Shown here: piece by piece, positions 24,971 through 33,300 of the stretch | Layout: each line of letters starts with the position of its first letter | Position numbering within the stretch: the stretch's first letter is position 1 | Assembly (NCBI RefSeq): GCF_046557615.1 | Contig: NZ_JBKIII010000001.1 | Coordinates: 558,001 to 622,000, forward strand | DNA length: 64,000 nucleotides | Direction: 5' to 3' | Source: Haloferax sp046557615 | GTDB lineage: Archaea; Halobacteriota; Halobacteria; Halobacteriales; Haloferacaceae | Notes under the pieces: model-generated | The model's input: only the letters and a program-made list of their open reading frames with translations | The model's database searches: none | Told to the model about the DNA's origin: nothing | Program-made: the position numbers and the translations under genes

Positions 24971-25900
24971 ATGCCTGACAGACCTGAGATTGGAGCCGGA
25001 GTCTCACAGGTGGACCTCTCGAATCGAATCGCGCTCGTCACTGGTTCGACTTCCGGCGTGGGCCGCGAGGCCGCCCTCGCACTCGGCCGACTCGGGGCAA
25101 CAGTCTTTGTCCACGGTCGCGACCGCGACGCTGGTCGCACAGTCGCCGCGGCAATCGACGATGCAGGGAGTGAGGCAGTCTTCTTCCGCTCCGACCTCGC
25201 CGAACAGGCGACAGTCCACGCCCTCGCCGACGAGATTCGAAGTCGGACCGGCCGTCTCGACATTCTCGTTAACAACGCGGGCGCTCACTTCTCGGAGGGG
25301 TCGCTGACCGACGACGGCGTGGAGCGAACGTTCGCCGTCAACCACCTCGCACCGTTCGTCCTCACACACGACCTCCTCGACCTCGTGCCCAACGATGGCC
25401 GGGTCGTCACCGTCTCTTCAGAGGTTCATCGCCGCGCAGGGCGTGACTTCGACGTGACCGAACTCTCGAACTACGACGGACTCGACGCCTACGCGCGGTC
25501 CAAACTGGCGAACGTCCTCTTTACGGTCGAACTCGCCCGTCGTCTCGACGGCCCGACGGCGAACTGTTGTCACCCCGGCTTCGTCCCGTCGAGTGCGCTG
25601 TGGCGCGATGCATCTCTCCCGGTTCGTGCGGGCGTTGGCTTGCTCTCTCGGCTCCCGGCGTTCCTCTCCGGTGGCTTCATCGACACCTCCGCGACGGCCG
25701 CCGAGACGCTCGTCTATCTCGCCGCGTCCCCAGAGGTTGCGGACGTATCTGGTCGCTACTTCTCTGACTGTGCGCTGAAGACGCCCGCATCGAACGCGAC
25801 CGACGAGCAACTGGTCGAACACGTGTGGACGCTCAGCGAGGAGTTAACCGGCCTGTCGTGGCCCGACGAAACGAGTCACGCAGAGGCGACTGGTAGCTAA
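24971..25900 (+). CDS. Short-chain dehydrogenase/reductase (retinol dehydrogenase-like)
   Basis: The 309-residue oxidoreductase carries the SDR cofactor motif VTGSTSGVGREAALAL, the structural DILVNNAG motif, a catalytic Ser in VVTVSSEVHRRAG and the YARSK pair. The C-terminal half resembles retinol dehydrogenase-like SDRs. The substrate is unknown. The ATG at 24971 is chosen because the upstream frame from 24782 runs antisense through trm56, and the short Met-Pro-Asp start precedes the Rossmann fold by about 20 residues. The stop is 43 bases before the epimerase gene on the same strand. Confidence 0.88.
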   Translation: MPDRPEIGAGVSQVDLSNRIALVTGSTSGVGREAALALGRLGATVFVHGRDRDAGRTVAAAIDDAGSEAVFFRSDLAEQATVHALADEIRSRTGRLDILVNNAGAHFSEGSLTDDGVERTFAVNHLAPFVLTHDLLDLVPNDGRVVTVSSEVHRRAGRDFDVTELSNYDGLDAYARSKLANVLFTVELARRLDGPTANCCHPGFVPSSALWRDASLPVRAGVGLLSRLPAFLSGGFIDTSATAAETLVYLAASPEVADVSGRYFSDCALKTPASNATDEQLVEHVWTLSEELTGLSWPDETSHAEATGS

Positions 25901-25943
25901 GCGGAGGGAAACCGACTTATCGCTCGGTGGTGACTGTCGAGGT

Positions 25944-26891
25944 ATGTCGCTTACGCTCTCTGACAAGCGTGTTCTCGTCACTGGTGGTGCTGGATTGGTT
26001 GGGTCTCACTTGGCCGCCCGTTTATCGGAGAACAACCACGTCGTCGTCGCGGACGACCTCTCGAAAGGAACCCGCGAGCGCGTCCCCGGCGGCGTCGAAT
26101 TCGTCCAAGCGGACATGACCGACCCCGACGACGTTGCCGAAGCAATTACCGAAGACCTCGATATCGTCTTCCACTTTGCAGCCTACACGGACACGAACTA
26201 CCACGACCCTCGCCAACTGTTCGAGGAGAACACCGAGATGACCTACAACGTCCTCGAACGGATGAAGGAAGTCGGCGTGACGAACATCGCCTTCACGTCT
26301 TCTTCGACGATTTACGGCGAAGCACCTCGCCCGACGCCCGAAGACTACGCTCCGCTCGAACCCATCAGCATCTACGGCTCTTCGAAACTCGCCGACGAAG
26401 GCCTGCTCTCGACGTTCGCTCACTCCTACGATTTCACGGTCTACATGTATCGTTTCGCCAACATCGTCGGACCGAAACAGCGCGGGAACGTCATTCCGGA
26501 CTTCATCGAGAAACTCCTCGAAGACCCCGACACGCTCGAAATTCTCGGCAACGGTCGCCAAGAGAAGTCCTATCTCCACGTCGAGGACTGTATCGACGCG
26601 ATGATTCACGTCGTCGAGAACGCCGACCGCGAGTACAACGTCTACAACCTCGGCACGCGGACGACGACCTCCGTGACCACCATCGCAAACATCGTCTCCG
26701 ACGTGATGGGTCTCGACCCCGAATACGAGTACACCGGCGGTGACCGCGGATGGACCGGCGACGTGCCGAAGATGCGCTTATCTGTGGAGAAATTGAGCGC
26801 CCTCGGGTGGGAACCAGAAGGGTCGAGCGACGACGCTGTTCGTCGGGCCGCCGTTGCACTTGTCGAAGAACTGCGCACCGAGTACGAGTAA
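25944..26891 (+). CDS. NAD-dependent sugar epimerase/dehydratase (extended SDR)
   Basis: The 315-residue protein has VLVTGGAGLVGSHLAARL for NAD binding, VFHFAAYTDTNY, a Ser region FTSSSTIYGEA and the catalytic YGSSK. ANIVGPKQRGNVIPDF and EKSYLHVEDCIDAM are typical of UDP-glucose 4-epimerase-like enzymes. It should change a nucleotide sugar, perhaps for surface glycans; two glycosyltransferases lie 4 kb away. A CTTATC box about 27 bases upstream supports leaderless initiation. The exact sugar cannot be told. Confidence 0.87.
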   Translation: MSLTLSDKRVLVTGGAGLVGSHLAARLSENNHVVVADDLSKGTRERVPGGVEFVQADMTDPDDVAEAITEDLDIVFHFAAYTDTNYHDPRQLFEENTEMTYNVLERMKEVGVTNIAFTSSSTIYGEAPRPTPEDYAPLEPISIYGSSKLADEGLLSTFAHSYDFTVYMYRFANIVGPKQRGNVIPDFIEKLLEDPDTLEILGNGRQEKSYLHVEDCIDAMIHVVENADREYNVYNLGTRTTTSVTTIANIVSDVMGLDPEYEYTGGDRGWTGDVPKMRLSVEKLSALGWEPEGSSDDAVRRAAVALVEELRTEYE

Positions 26892-26909
26892 CAGACGAGT
26901 CGCGTTCGG

Positions 26910-27263
26910 CTACTCTTTTGCAGGAATCACGACCAGCATCGTCTCGGACGCATCGACGTTGCTGGCCGCCAACGACCCGGTGACCTCGTACTCACCAGAG
27001 GGCGGCGACGACCACTCGGCTTCGTATGCGGCCGACTCGCCGGGCGCGAGTGTCTCACTTCCGAGTGCCATTGCGAACATCTGCCCGTCGCTCCAGCGCC
27101 ACACTTCCGTCCCCTCGTCGCCGACGGCAACGAACTCCGCGCGCTGGCCGTCCGCGAACGAGAGGTTAATCGGGGTCTGTCCTGCATTCTCGACCGTCAG
27201 CGTCAGCGACACGCCGTCGGCTATCGGGGCGACAGTCAACGTAGTATCGAGCGAGTTACCCAT
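26910..27263 (-). CDS. BsuPI-type proteinase inhibitor domain protein
   Basis: The 117-residue protein begins MGNSLDTTLTVAPIADGVSL and has the immunoglobulin-like pattern of the BsuPI domain: LTVENAGQTPINLSFADGQR, VWRWSDGQMFAMAL, LAPGESAAYEAEW and GEYEVTGSLAAS. BsuPI from Bacillus is an intracellular inhibitor of a subtilisin-like protease. The gene lies 57 bases downstream of a subtilase on the same strand, which suggests a matched inhibitor. No signal peptide is visible, so it may protect the cytoplasm. The ATG at 27263 is favoured by a TAATTTC box upstream. Confidence 0.8.
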   Translation of the reverse strand: MGNSLDTTLTVAPIADGVSLTLTVENAGQTPINLSFADGQRAEFVAVGDEGTEVWRWSDGQMFAMALGSETLAPGESAAYEAEWSSPPSGEYEVTGSLAASNVDASETMLVVIPAKE

Positions 27264-27320
27264 ACGACTGCGTGTGGGGGCCACGAAAAAGAAATTACAG
27301 GTCGCCGCCGAGATTCGAAG

Positions 27321-28460
27321 TCAGTTGTCGCTCGAATCGTAGCCGAGGGCGGCGGCCGTATCGAGCAGTCCGCTGCCCTGTTCGTTCGACGCAAGACCGA
27401 TATCCTCTGCGGTGGCCTTGAGTTGTGAGCGGGCTTCGCTGTTGGTGTAGCCGTTGGCCATCAACTGCCCGGCAGCGCCAGCGACGTGGGGCGTCGCCAT
27501 CGACGTCCCCGAGAAGGTGTCGTAGCCACCGGGAACCGTGGAGTAGATGTCCGTCCCGGGTGCGATAATCTCGACTTCGGGCCCTGTCGAGGAGAACCCA
27601 GACAGCGAGTCGTCGCTCGCCGAGGAAGCCACCGCCATACACTCGCTGTACGCGGCAGGATAGCCTACACAATCCGTACACGGTCCGGAGTTACCCGCCG
27701 CGGCGACGAGGAAGACGCCGCGGTCGTCGGCGTACGTGCAGGCATCCTTCACCGTCTGAGACCCAGAGGAGGCTCCGAGGCTCATCGACGCCACGTCCCA
27801 GCCCTGGTCGGCGGTGTACTCGATTCCGGCGGCGATGTCAGAGAAGCTCCCCGACCCGCGCTTGTCGAGTACTTTCACCGCGTGCAGTGTCGCCTCGGTC
27901 GAGACGCCTTTGACGCCTTGGTTGTTGTCGTCGGCGTTGGCGATACCCGCGCAGTGGGTGCCGTGGTCGTTGTCGTCGTCCCACGACTCCGCAAATTTCC
28001 CTCTCGAGGAGACGAATGCTGTACCTGCGCCGAGGTTCGCCTGCAGGTCCGGGTGGTCCGAGTCGATTCCGGTGTCTAAGATAGCGATATCAGCGCCCGC
28101 CCCGGTGTCGCCGTTCGCGTGAGCGACCTCCGAGTCTGTGCGGTCGATACCCCACGTGAGCTGTTGAGCGAGGGCGTGCATCGTTCCGTTCACCTCGACG
28201 TAGCGCACGTCGGGGCGCTTGCTTAGCCCTTCAATCGCGTTCTCGTTGACTCGAATCGTCACCGCGTCGAAGTTGAATTCTCGGACGACATCGCTCGCTT
28301 CGGCCAGCGCCGCACGTTTACCACTGGTGTCGCTGTAGCCGACGTTGACTTCGACGGTTCCTGGTGCTGCTGAGCCAAGTCCAGCAAGGCCAGTCGTTGC
28401 AACGGCCGCGCCAGCCGCTTTCAGTACGTCACGTCGTGTCTTCCTGCCATGGGAGAACAT
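27321..28460 (-). CDS. Tat-secreted subtilisin-like serine protease (halolysin type)
   Basis: The 379-residue protease starts with a twin-arginine signal (KTRRDVLKAAGAAVATTGLA), then an inhibitor_I9-like propeptide (about residues 35-90). The S8 catalytic residues are Asp129 (AILDTGIDSDHPD), His166 (NDHGTHCAGI), Asn257 (VAAAGNSG) and Ser320 (SGTSMATPHVAG). It is short for halolysins and has no PPC-like C-terminal extension. Secretion in folded form is expected. The ATG at 28460 is chosen over 28517 because a CTATAACTA box at about 28484-28492 is centred 27-28 bases upstream. The BsuPI-type gene follows on the same strand. Confidence 0.92.
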   Translation of the reverse strand: MFSHGRKTRRDVLKAAGAAVATTGLAGLGSAAPGTVEVNVGYSDTSGKRAALAEASDVVREFNFDAVTIRVNENAIEGLSKRPDVRYVEVNGTMHALAQQLTWGIDRTDSEVAHANGDTGAGADIAILDTGIDSDHPDLQANLGAGTAFVSSRGKFAESWDDDNDHGTHCAGIANADDNNQGVKGVSTEATLHAVKVLDKRGSGSFSDIAAGIEYTADQGWDVASMSLGASSGSQTVKDACTYADDRGVFLVAAAGNSGPCTDCVGYPAAYSECMAVASSASDDSLSGFSSTGPEVEIIAPGTDIYSTVPGGYDTFSGTSMATPHVAGAAGQLMANGYTNSEARSQLKATAEDIGLASNEQGSGLLDTAAALGYDSSDN

Positions 28461-28650
28461 AACAAGCAGCAAAATGTAACAATTAGTTATAGTTCTAATG
28501 GCCGGATATTCAATCAAAATGGTAGTTAATTGGTTAAAGATATACTATCGGTAGTTGCAATCCCCGACGAAATGTGCAGGTCGGTTGGGTGAACAGTCGC
28601 TGGCCGCCGGGAACGAGGCACCTTTTTACCCCCGATACCTACCGTTTCTC

Positions 28651-29397
28651 GTGCAAGTCGTCGGGTACGACAGCGGAATGCCAGCACTCTACGTGAGTAC
28701 GAGCGACGGCATCGACACGGTGTCACTCGAACCCGGCACGGAACTCGAATTCTCACTCGAAAACCGACACTGCGCCGGAACGCTCCACGACGACACCCAC
28801 ATCTCGTGTTCGAACGAGCGCGCGCCGTACTGCTTCGACCACCAATCCACGTGGGTGTGTGCGAAGTGTACCGGCACCTGTCTCAAAGACGAGATGGACT
28901 GCTACGAGGACCACGCGGTCTATCTGGCGGCGTTCGCCCCCGACGTGTTCAAAGTCGGCGTCACTCGGCTCTGGCGACTCGAAACCCGCCTCCGAGAGCA
29001 GGGTGCCGACCGCGCGGCACACATCCGAACCATGTCTGATGGCCGCGTCGCCCGCGAGTACGAAGCCGAAATCGCTCAGACACTCGTTGACCGCGTGCGC
29101 GTGCCGACGAAAATCGATGGCTTCGGCCGCGATGTCGATGCGGAGCGATGGGACGAACTCTGCGACGAGTTCGACCCTCTCGAGACGTTCGAGTTCGACT
29201 ACGGATTCGAACTGAGTGATGCCCCGCTCGCCGAGACCATTGCGACGGGGACGATTCGCGGCATCAAAGGCCGCGTACTCGTTCTCGACAACGCTGGGAC
29301 GACGTATGCAGTGGATATGCGGAACCTCGTCGGCTACGAGCTGGAAGAAGGCGGAACAGATAGGGAGTTGCAGTCCAGTTTGGGCGCATTTTCGTGA
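28651..29397 (+). CDS. DUF2797 family zinc-containing protein
   Basis: The 248-residue protein starts at a GTG at 28651 (reading MQVVGYDSGMPALYVST), supported by a CTTTTTACC box about 27 bases upstream; the ATG further up gives an unlikely extension. Near residues 45-75 is a Cys/His cluster (CAGTLHDDTHISCSNERAPY, then CFDH, CAKCTGTC) that probably binds zinc. A GIY-YIG-like central segment follows (AVYLAAFAPDVFKVGVTR, then RLREQGADRAAHIR). This order matches DUF2797. It may be a nuclease relative. No substrate is known. Confidence 0.8.
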   Translation: MQVVGYDSGMPALYVSTSDGIDTVSLEPGTELEFSLENRHCAGTLHDDTHISCSNERAPYCFDHQSTWVCAKCTGTCLKDEMDCYEDHAVYLAAFAPDVFKVGVTRLWRLETRLREQGADRAAHIRTMSDGRVAREYEAEIAQTLVDRVRVPTKIDGFGRDVDAERWDELCDEFDPLETFEFDYGFELSDAPLAETIATGTIRGIKGRVLVLDNAGTTYAVDMRNLVGYELEEGGTDRELQSSLGAFS

Positions 29398-29475
29398 CTG
29401 TCCTCGCGTGATATCATCCATCACTGAGCAGCGGTGCTATCTCACTGCCGGTCCTCTGTTCTGTCGGGGATTGAG

Positions 29476-29856
29476 ATGGAAGAGCTGACAGTCACGACGC
29501 AATCCGAACTGGATAGGCCTGACGAGGGTTCCGATGTATCACGGCAAGTCGTCTTCGAAACCGAGGAGACCATCGTGGTTCAGTCGCGGGTCGCCGGAGG
29601 GGTCACGACTGGGTGGCATCACAATGGCGACCGCCACGTGTACGGATACGTCGTAACCGGCCACGCGACGTTGGAGTACGGGCCAGCAGGCGAAAAATCG
29701 GTTTTTCTCGATTCGGGGGACTTCGTGTACGTACCGCCGCACACGATTCGCCGAGTCGTGAACGTGTCCAACGAAGATTTTGTAATCGTCATCAGTTTCG
29801 TCGGTTCCGGACCGCCTGCCGTTTCCGTCGATGGACCGCAGTCAGATGCCGAGTAG
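29476..29856 (+). CDS. Small cupin-domain protein
   Basis: The 126-residue protein has a single cupin barrel: VVQSRVAGGVTTGWHHNGDR, HVYGYVVTGHATLEYGPAGE and DSGDFVYVPPHTIRRVVN. The metal-binding residues of motif 1 are probably HH and H in GWHHNGDRH, with one later His in motif 2 (PPHTIRR). It may be an enzyme or a sensor for a small ligand; nothing near it reveals which. The ATG at 29476 gives a compact fold. An upstream start at 29434 adds 14 unlikely residues. Confidence 0.8.
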   Translation: MEELTVTTQSELDRPDEGSDVSRQVVFETEETIVVQSRVAGGVTTGWHHNGDRHVYGYVVTGHATLEYGPAGEKSVFLDSGDFVYVPPHTIRRVVNVSNEDFVIVISFVGSGPPAVSVDGPQSDAE

Positions 29857-29941
29857 CCGGACTGCGCTCGTGCAAGTATCCGTTCTATTCTGACCTCTCC
29901 GGACCGTCAGCACTTTCCCGATGGACAGTCAACTGCGGCGC

Positions 29942-30343
29942 ATGGCAGAAGACGAATCCGCAGACGACACGACGCCAGCAGAAGAATCGGGCGAAGAGGA
30001 GAAGTCGTTCCGCGAGCGCGTCGAAGAGATTCGTAAGCGCCGCGAAGAAGAGCGAGAGAACGGCGAGCGACCAAGCCCCGAAGAGATGATGGGCGGCGGT
30101 CCGGGCGGAATGGGTGGCGGCCCCGGCGGCATGGGCGGCGGCGGCAACCCCTTCGCACAGATGATGAGCGGCATGATGGGCGGCGGCGGCATGGGCGGCC
30201 CCGGTGCTGCACAGCGTGACCCAAGTCAGGGTGGCGACGACAACGAGCGCGTCGTGCGCGAGCTCCGCCAACTCCGCGACGAAGTGCGTGACGTGAACCG
30301 CGAACTCCGCCGTATCGCCGACGCACTCGAAGACCGCGACTAA
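29942..30343 (+). CDS. Acidic coiled-coil protein with a Gly/Met-rich middle, unknown function
   Basis: The 133-residue protein has an acidic N-terminus (MAEDESADDTTPAEESGEEE), a basic/acidic helix (SFRERVEEIRKRREEEREN), a middle made of GGGPGGMGG-type repeats with MMSGMMGGGGMGG (about residues 50-90), and a C-terminal helix (VVRELRQLRDEVRDVNRELR). The ends could form coiled coils joined by a flexible Met-rich linker. I do not recognise a family. The start could also be 29921, which adds seven residues. It is convergent with a GT4 gene, nine bases apart. Confidence 0.65.
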   Translation: MAEDESADDTTPAEESGEEEKSFRERVEEIRKRREEERENGERPSPEEMMGGGPGGMGGGPGGMGGGGNPFAQMMSGMMGGGGMGGPGAAQRDPSQGGDDNERVVRELRQLRDEVRDVNRELRRIADALEDRD

Positions 30344-30352
30344 AACACACTT

Positions 30353-31459
30353 CTACCGTTTTCCAACTCGGTCGTAGAGCGTCGCCAGCTGGTCGACCGA
30401 GTGTTCGACGCTGACCTCTTCACGTCGGGCGAGACACTCCTGTCGCAGGTCTTCGTAGCCATCGAGCGCGTGGAGAATCCCGTCTCTAAACCCGTCTAAG
30501 TCGCCTGATTCGTAGTGATAGCCGGTGACGCCATCGACGACCGTATCTTCGAGTGCGCCCTCGTTGACGCCGACGACTGGTGTCCCACAGGCGTTGGCTT
30601 CGAGCGCGACGAGACCCTGCGTTTCGACAGGGCTCGGGAAGGCGAAGACGTCGAGCGCGGAGTAGAACGCGGGCAGTTCTTCGCGGTCGAGAAAGCCCAA
30701 GAAGCGAGCGTCTACGTCGAGGTCTGCGGCGAGTGCTTCGAGGTCGTCGCGGGCGGGACCGTCGCCGCCGAGGACGAGCGTCACATCGAGGTCGGCCGCA
30801 GCACGGAGGAGTTCGGAGAGGTTCTTCTCGTAGCCGTGGCGACCGGTGTAGCCGACGACTGGGCCGTCTCCGAGGCCGTACTTCTGTCTGAACTCGTCGC
30901 CGTCGCTCGGGACGAACCGTTCGATGTCGATGCCGTTCGAGAGGACGACGATTGTCGTGCCGACGCCAACATCGTCGCGGAGGCGGCGCTTTGCGTCCTC
31001 GCTCGGGACGATAACGGCATCAGTGCGGTCGAAGAACCAGCGTTCGTACCGCTCTGAGACGTTTTCGACGCGGCGTTCGACTGCGCCAACTGAGGTGAGG
31101 TACTCGGCGTACTCGCTCGTCGGCGTGTGGTAGGTCGCAACGAGCGGAATCTCGGCGCGGCGCGCGAGTCGAAGCCCGGCCAGACCCATCCCGAACGGGG
31201 TGTGTGCGTGGACGATGTCTGCCTGTTCGACCGGTTCGGGGATTCGCGGGAGGCCCATTCGGAAGCCCTCGTAGAACGGGAATGGGAGGCTTCTAACGGG
31301 GTATTCCCCCGGTTCGGGTTCGTAGGCATCGTCACCCGGGAAGACGACATCCATGCGGCCGCCGCGGCGTTGCCACCGGTCGCGCCACGTCTGAATCGTG
31401 TACGTGACGCCGTTGACGGTGGGCAGGTACGTGTCCGTGAACGCGGCGACCGTCTGCAT
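30353..31459 (-). CDS. GT4 glycosyltransferase
   Basis: The 368-residue protein has the two-Rossmann GT-B layout. The N-terminal half has AAFTDTYLPTVNGVTYTIQ, IVHAHTPFGMGLAGL and ATYHTPTSEY. The C-terminal half has LSNGIDIERF, VVGYTGRHGYEKN, LVLGGDGPARDDLEAL and the donor-site Glu motif FAFPSPVETQGLVALEANAC. This N-terminal pattern is like glycolipid-type and PimB-like GT4 enzymes that use UDP- or GDP-sugars, so a lipid acceptor is possible. A TTTATCC box at about 31481-31487 supports the start. A second GT4 gene follows upstream on the same strand, and the two may work in sequence. Confidence 0.9.
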   Translation of the reverse strand: MQTVAAFTDTYLPTVNGVTYTIQTWRDRWQRRGGRMDVVFPGDDAYEPEPGEYPVRSLPFPFYEGFRMGLPRIPEPVEQADIVHAHTPFGMGLAGLRLARRAEIPLVATYHTPTSEYAEYLTSVGAVERRVENVSERYERWFFDRTDAVIVPSEDAKRRLRDDVGVGTTIVVLSNGIDIERFVPSDGDEFRQKYGLGDGPVVGYTGRHGYEKNLSELLRAAADLDVTLVLGGDGPARDDLEALAADLDVDARFLGFLDREELPAFYSALDVFAFPSPVETQGLVALEANACGTPVVGVNEGALEDTVVDGVTGYHYESGDLDGFRDGILHALDGYEDLRQECLARREEVSVEHSVDQLATLYDRVGKR

Positions 31460-31526
31460 GGCACTCTCTGCGCAGTGGAAGGGATAAACGGTTGTGACTT
31501 TCCGCTGTCGTGTTGTGTGATATCGA

Positions 31527-32588
31527 CTATCGGTCGAGTCGTCCAGAGAGGACGTCTTCGTACGTTTCGACTAATCGCTCGCCCACACGGTCTAAGCTGT
31601 GTTCTGCGGCGGTCTCTTTGGCGTTCTCACCGAGTCGCTCTCGGAGTTCGGGGTCACGAGCGAGTAAGTCGAGCGCTCTGCGGAACTCCTCTTTGGTCGA
31701 ACACTTCAGACAGTCGTGGCCGTGGGTGTAGAACTCCTCGAAGACGGGGATGTCGCGGAGGATGACGGCCTTGCCGCACGCCATCGCTTCGAGGACGGCG
31801 ATACCCTGATTCTCGTTTTTCGTCGCAAAGAGGTACACGTCGCCCGCGCCGAAGGCACCGCGAATGTCGTCTATCCACCCGGTGAAAGTGACGTTCTCTG
31901 GGTGGTTTTCGACCCAGTAATTCACCTTCTTCGAGGCGTGGGGGCCGGTGTCGTAGGGACCGAACCACGCGAAGTCGTAGTCGGTCTCTTGGGCGAGTTC
32001 GCAGAACATCGTGAGGCCCTTTCGCTCGAAGACGTTGCCGACGGTGAAGACAGTCATCTCGGTCAGGTCGTATCGCTCTCGGTACTCATCTCGGAAGTCT
32101 TCGAAGCCTTCCAGCGCCGCCGCATCGACACCGTTCGAGATGGGACGAATCGGCGCATCGACGGGATAGGATTCGAGCGTTCGCTTGGTGTACTCCGAAG
32201 GACACAGAACCACGTCCGCTTGCGAATAGAACCACTTGAGATATTTACCGAGTACGGGTGCGACTGCGGTCGAACCACGGAAACTCTCGGCGAAGTCCTC
32301 GCGCGTCACGTGTGCGTGAAGCACGAGTGGGATGTCGTTCCGCTTGGCGTGGCGTGCGACGGCGACCGACCCGGGGCCGATGAGGTTGCAGTGAGCAACG
32401 TCATAGTCGGCGAAGAAGCCGTCACCGCCTGCCACGCGAGACACAGCGGAACCGGGTGATTCGGGCCACGGCGACGTGACGACGTCCACGTCGGTCGTTT
32501 CGAGTGCCGCGCGCTGTTGGTCGGTCGCAGTCCCGATACCGCTGCGGTCGAGTTGGGAAGCCAACTCGAGATAGTTCAAGACGCGCAC
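31527..32588 (-). CDS. GT4 glycosyltransferase
   Basis: The 353-residue GT-B enzyme has RVLNYLELASQLDRSGIGTA and an HxH-like AHCNLIGPGSVAVARHA in its N-terminal half. The donor half has ISNGVDAAALEGF, VFTVGNVFERKGLTMFCEL, FAWFGPYDT and the motif LFATKNENQGIAVLEAMACG. The start is a GTG at 32588. It is followed after 67 bases by another GT4 gene on the same strand. The pair could add sugars to a membrane lipid or exopolymer; nothing here fixes the acceptor. Confidence 0.88.
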   Translation of the reverse strand: MRVLNYLELASQLDRSGIGTATDQQRAALETTDVDVVTSPWPESPGSAVSRVAGGDGFFADYDVAHCNLIGPGSVAVARHAKRNDIPLVLHAHVTREDFAESFRGSTAVAPVLGKYLKWFYSQADVVLCPSEYTKRTLESYPVDAPIRPISNGVDAAALEGFEDFRDEYRERYDLTEMTVFTVGNVFERKGLTMFCELAQETDYDFAWFGPYDTGPHASKKVNYWVENHPENVTFTGWIDDIRGAFGAGDVYLFATKNENQGIAVLEAMACGKAVILRDIPVFEEFYTHGHDCLKCSTKEEFRRALDLLARDPELRERLGENAKETAAEHSLDRVGERLVETYEDVLSGRLDR

Positions 32589-32683
32589 GCTCGGCGATAC
32601 TTGTGCGGGTGATTTGACGTTACCGGGTTGGATTCTGGGGAAAGTTCGGAATACATTTGTTGTAACCGTACTCCCGAAGCAGT

Positions 32684-32959
32684 ATGGGCATCGCGGAGGA
32701 ACGTATCACTCGACTACATCAGCTCGCACACGAAGCGACTGCTGAGGGTGATTTCGACTTGGCTCGCGAGTACGTGCGCCTCGCCCGCCGCGTCGCCGAG
32801 CGAAATCGTTGTGGACTGCCGAAGGCGTTCCGTCGGTTCATCTGCGACGAGTGCGATGCGTACCTCCGCCCCGGTGTCAACGCCCGCTTCCGGACACAAT
32901 CGGGTGGGCACGTCGTCGTTCGTTGCGACTGCGGGGCGACGAAACGCTATCCGTACTGA
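32684..32959 (+). CDS. rnp4: Ribonuclease P protein component 4 (Rpr2 family)
   Basis: The 91-residue protein is the archaeal Rpr2/Rpp21 homologue that binds the specificity domain of RNase P RNA for 5' tRNA maturation. It has an N-terminal helical part (ERITRLHQLAHEATAEGDFD, LAREYVRLARRVAERNRCGL) and a zinc ribbon with CDECDAYLRPG and CDCGATKRYPY. All four zinc cysteines are present (CxxC and CxC). It leads a plus-strand cluster with the CRM-domain RNA-binding gene and MscS. Confidence 0.92.
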   Translation: MGIAEERITRLHQLAHEATAEGDFDLAREYVRLARRVAERNRCGLPKAFRRFICDECDAYLRPGVNARFRTQSGGHVVVRCDCGATKRYPY

Positions 32960-33046
32960 TTCTGCGGGACGAGTCACGGTGACACGCACCTTTCCGCGGC
33001 CGAAGGCTTAGTATTCAAGGGGCACGGGACATAGTGTTAGCTACAC

Positions 33047-33295
33047 ATGAATACGCAGGACCTTCGAAAAGAGGCGCACGACCTCGACGTAACCGTCTGG
33101 GTTGGCAAAAGTGGCATCGAGGCAGTCGTCGGTGAATTGAACGACCAACTCGCTGAGCGAAATCTCGTCAAAGCGAAATTCCTTCGTGCCGCACTCGGTG
33201 GAACGACCGTCGACGAATCCGCAGCGGACCTCGCAGAGCGAGTGAACGCAGAACTGATAGAAACACGCGGGAAAACGGCGGTCTTCCACCGATAA
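33047..33295 (+). CDS. YhbY/CRM-domain RNA-binding protein
   Basis: The 82-residue protein is a single CRM domain: LRKEAHDLDVTVWVGKSGIE, then VVGELNDQLAERNLVKAKFL and ELIETRGKTAVFHR. The GxxG-like loop (GKSG) and final beta strand are the RNA-contacting parts. Bacterial YhbY binds pre-50S ribosomes; the archaeal form is often found beside RNase P component 4, as here. A CTTAGTATTC box lies upstream of the ATG. The MscS gene begins five bases after its stop. Confidence 0.9.
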   Translation: MNTQDLRKEAHDLDVTVWVGKSGIEAVVGELNDQLAERNLVKAKFLRAALGGTTVDESAADLAERVNAELIETRGKTAVFHR

Positions 33296-33300
33296 GCACC

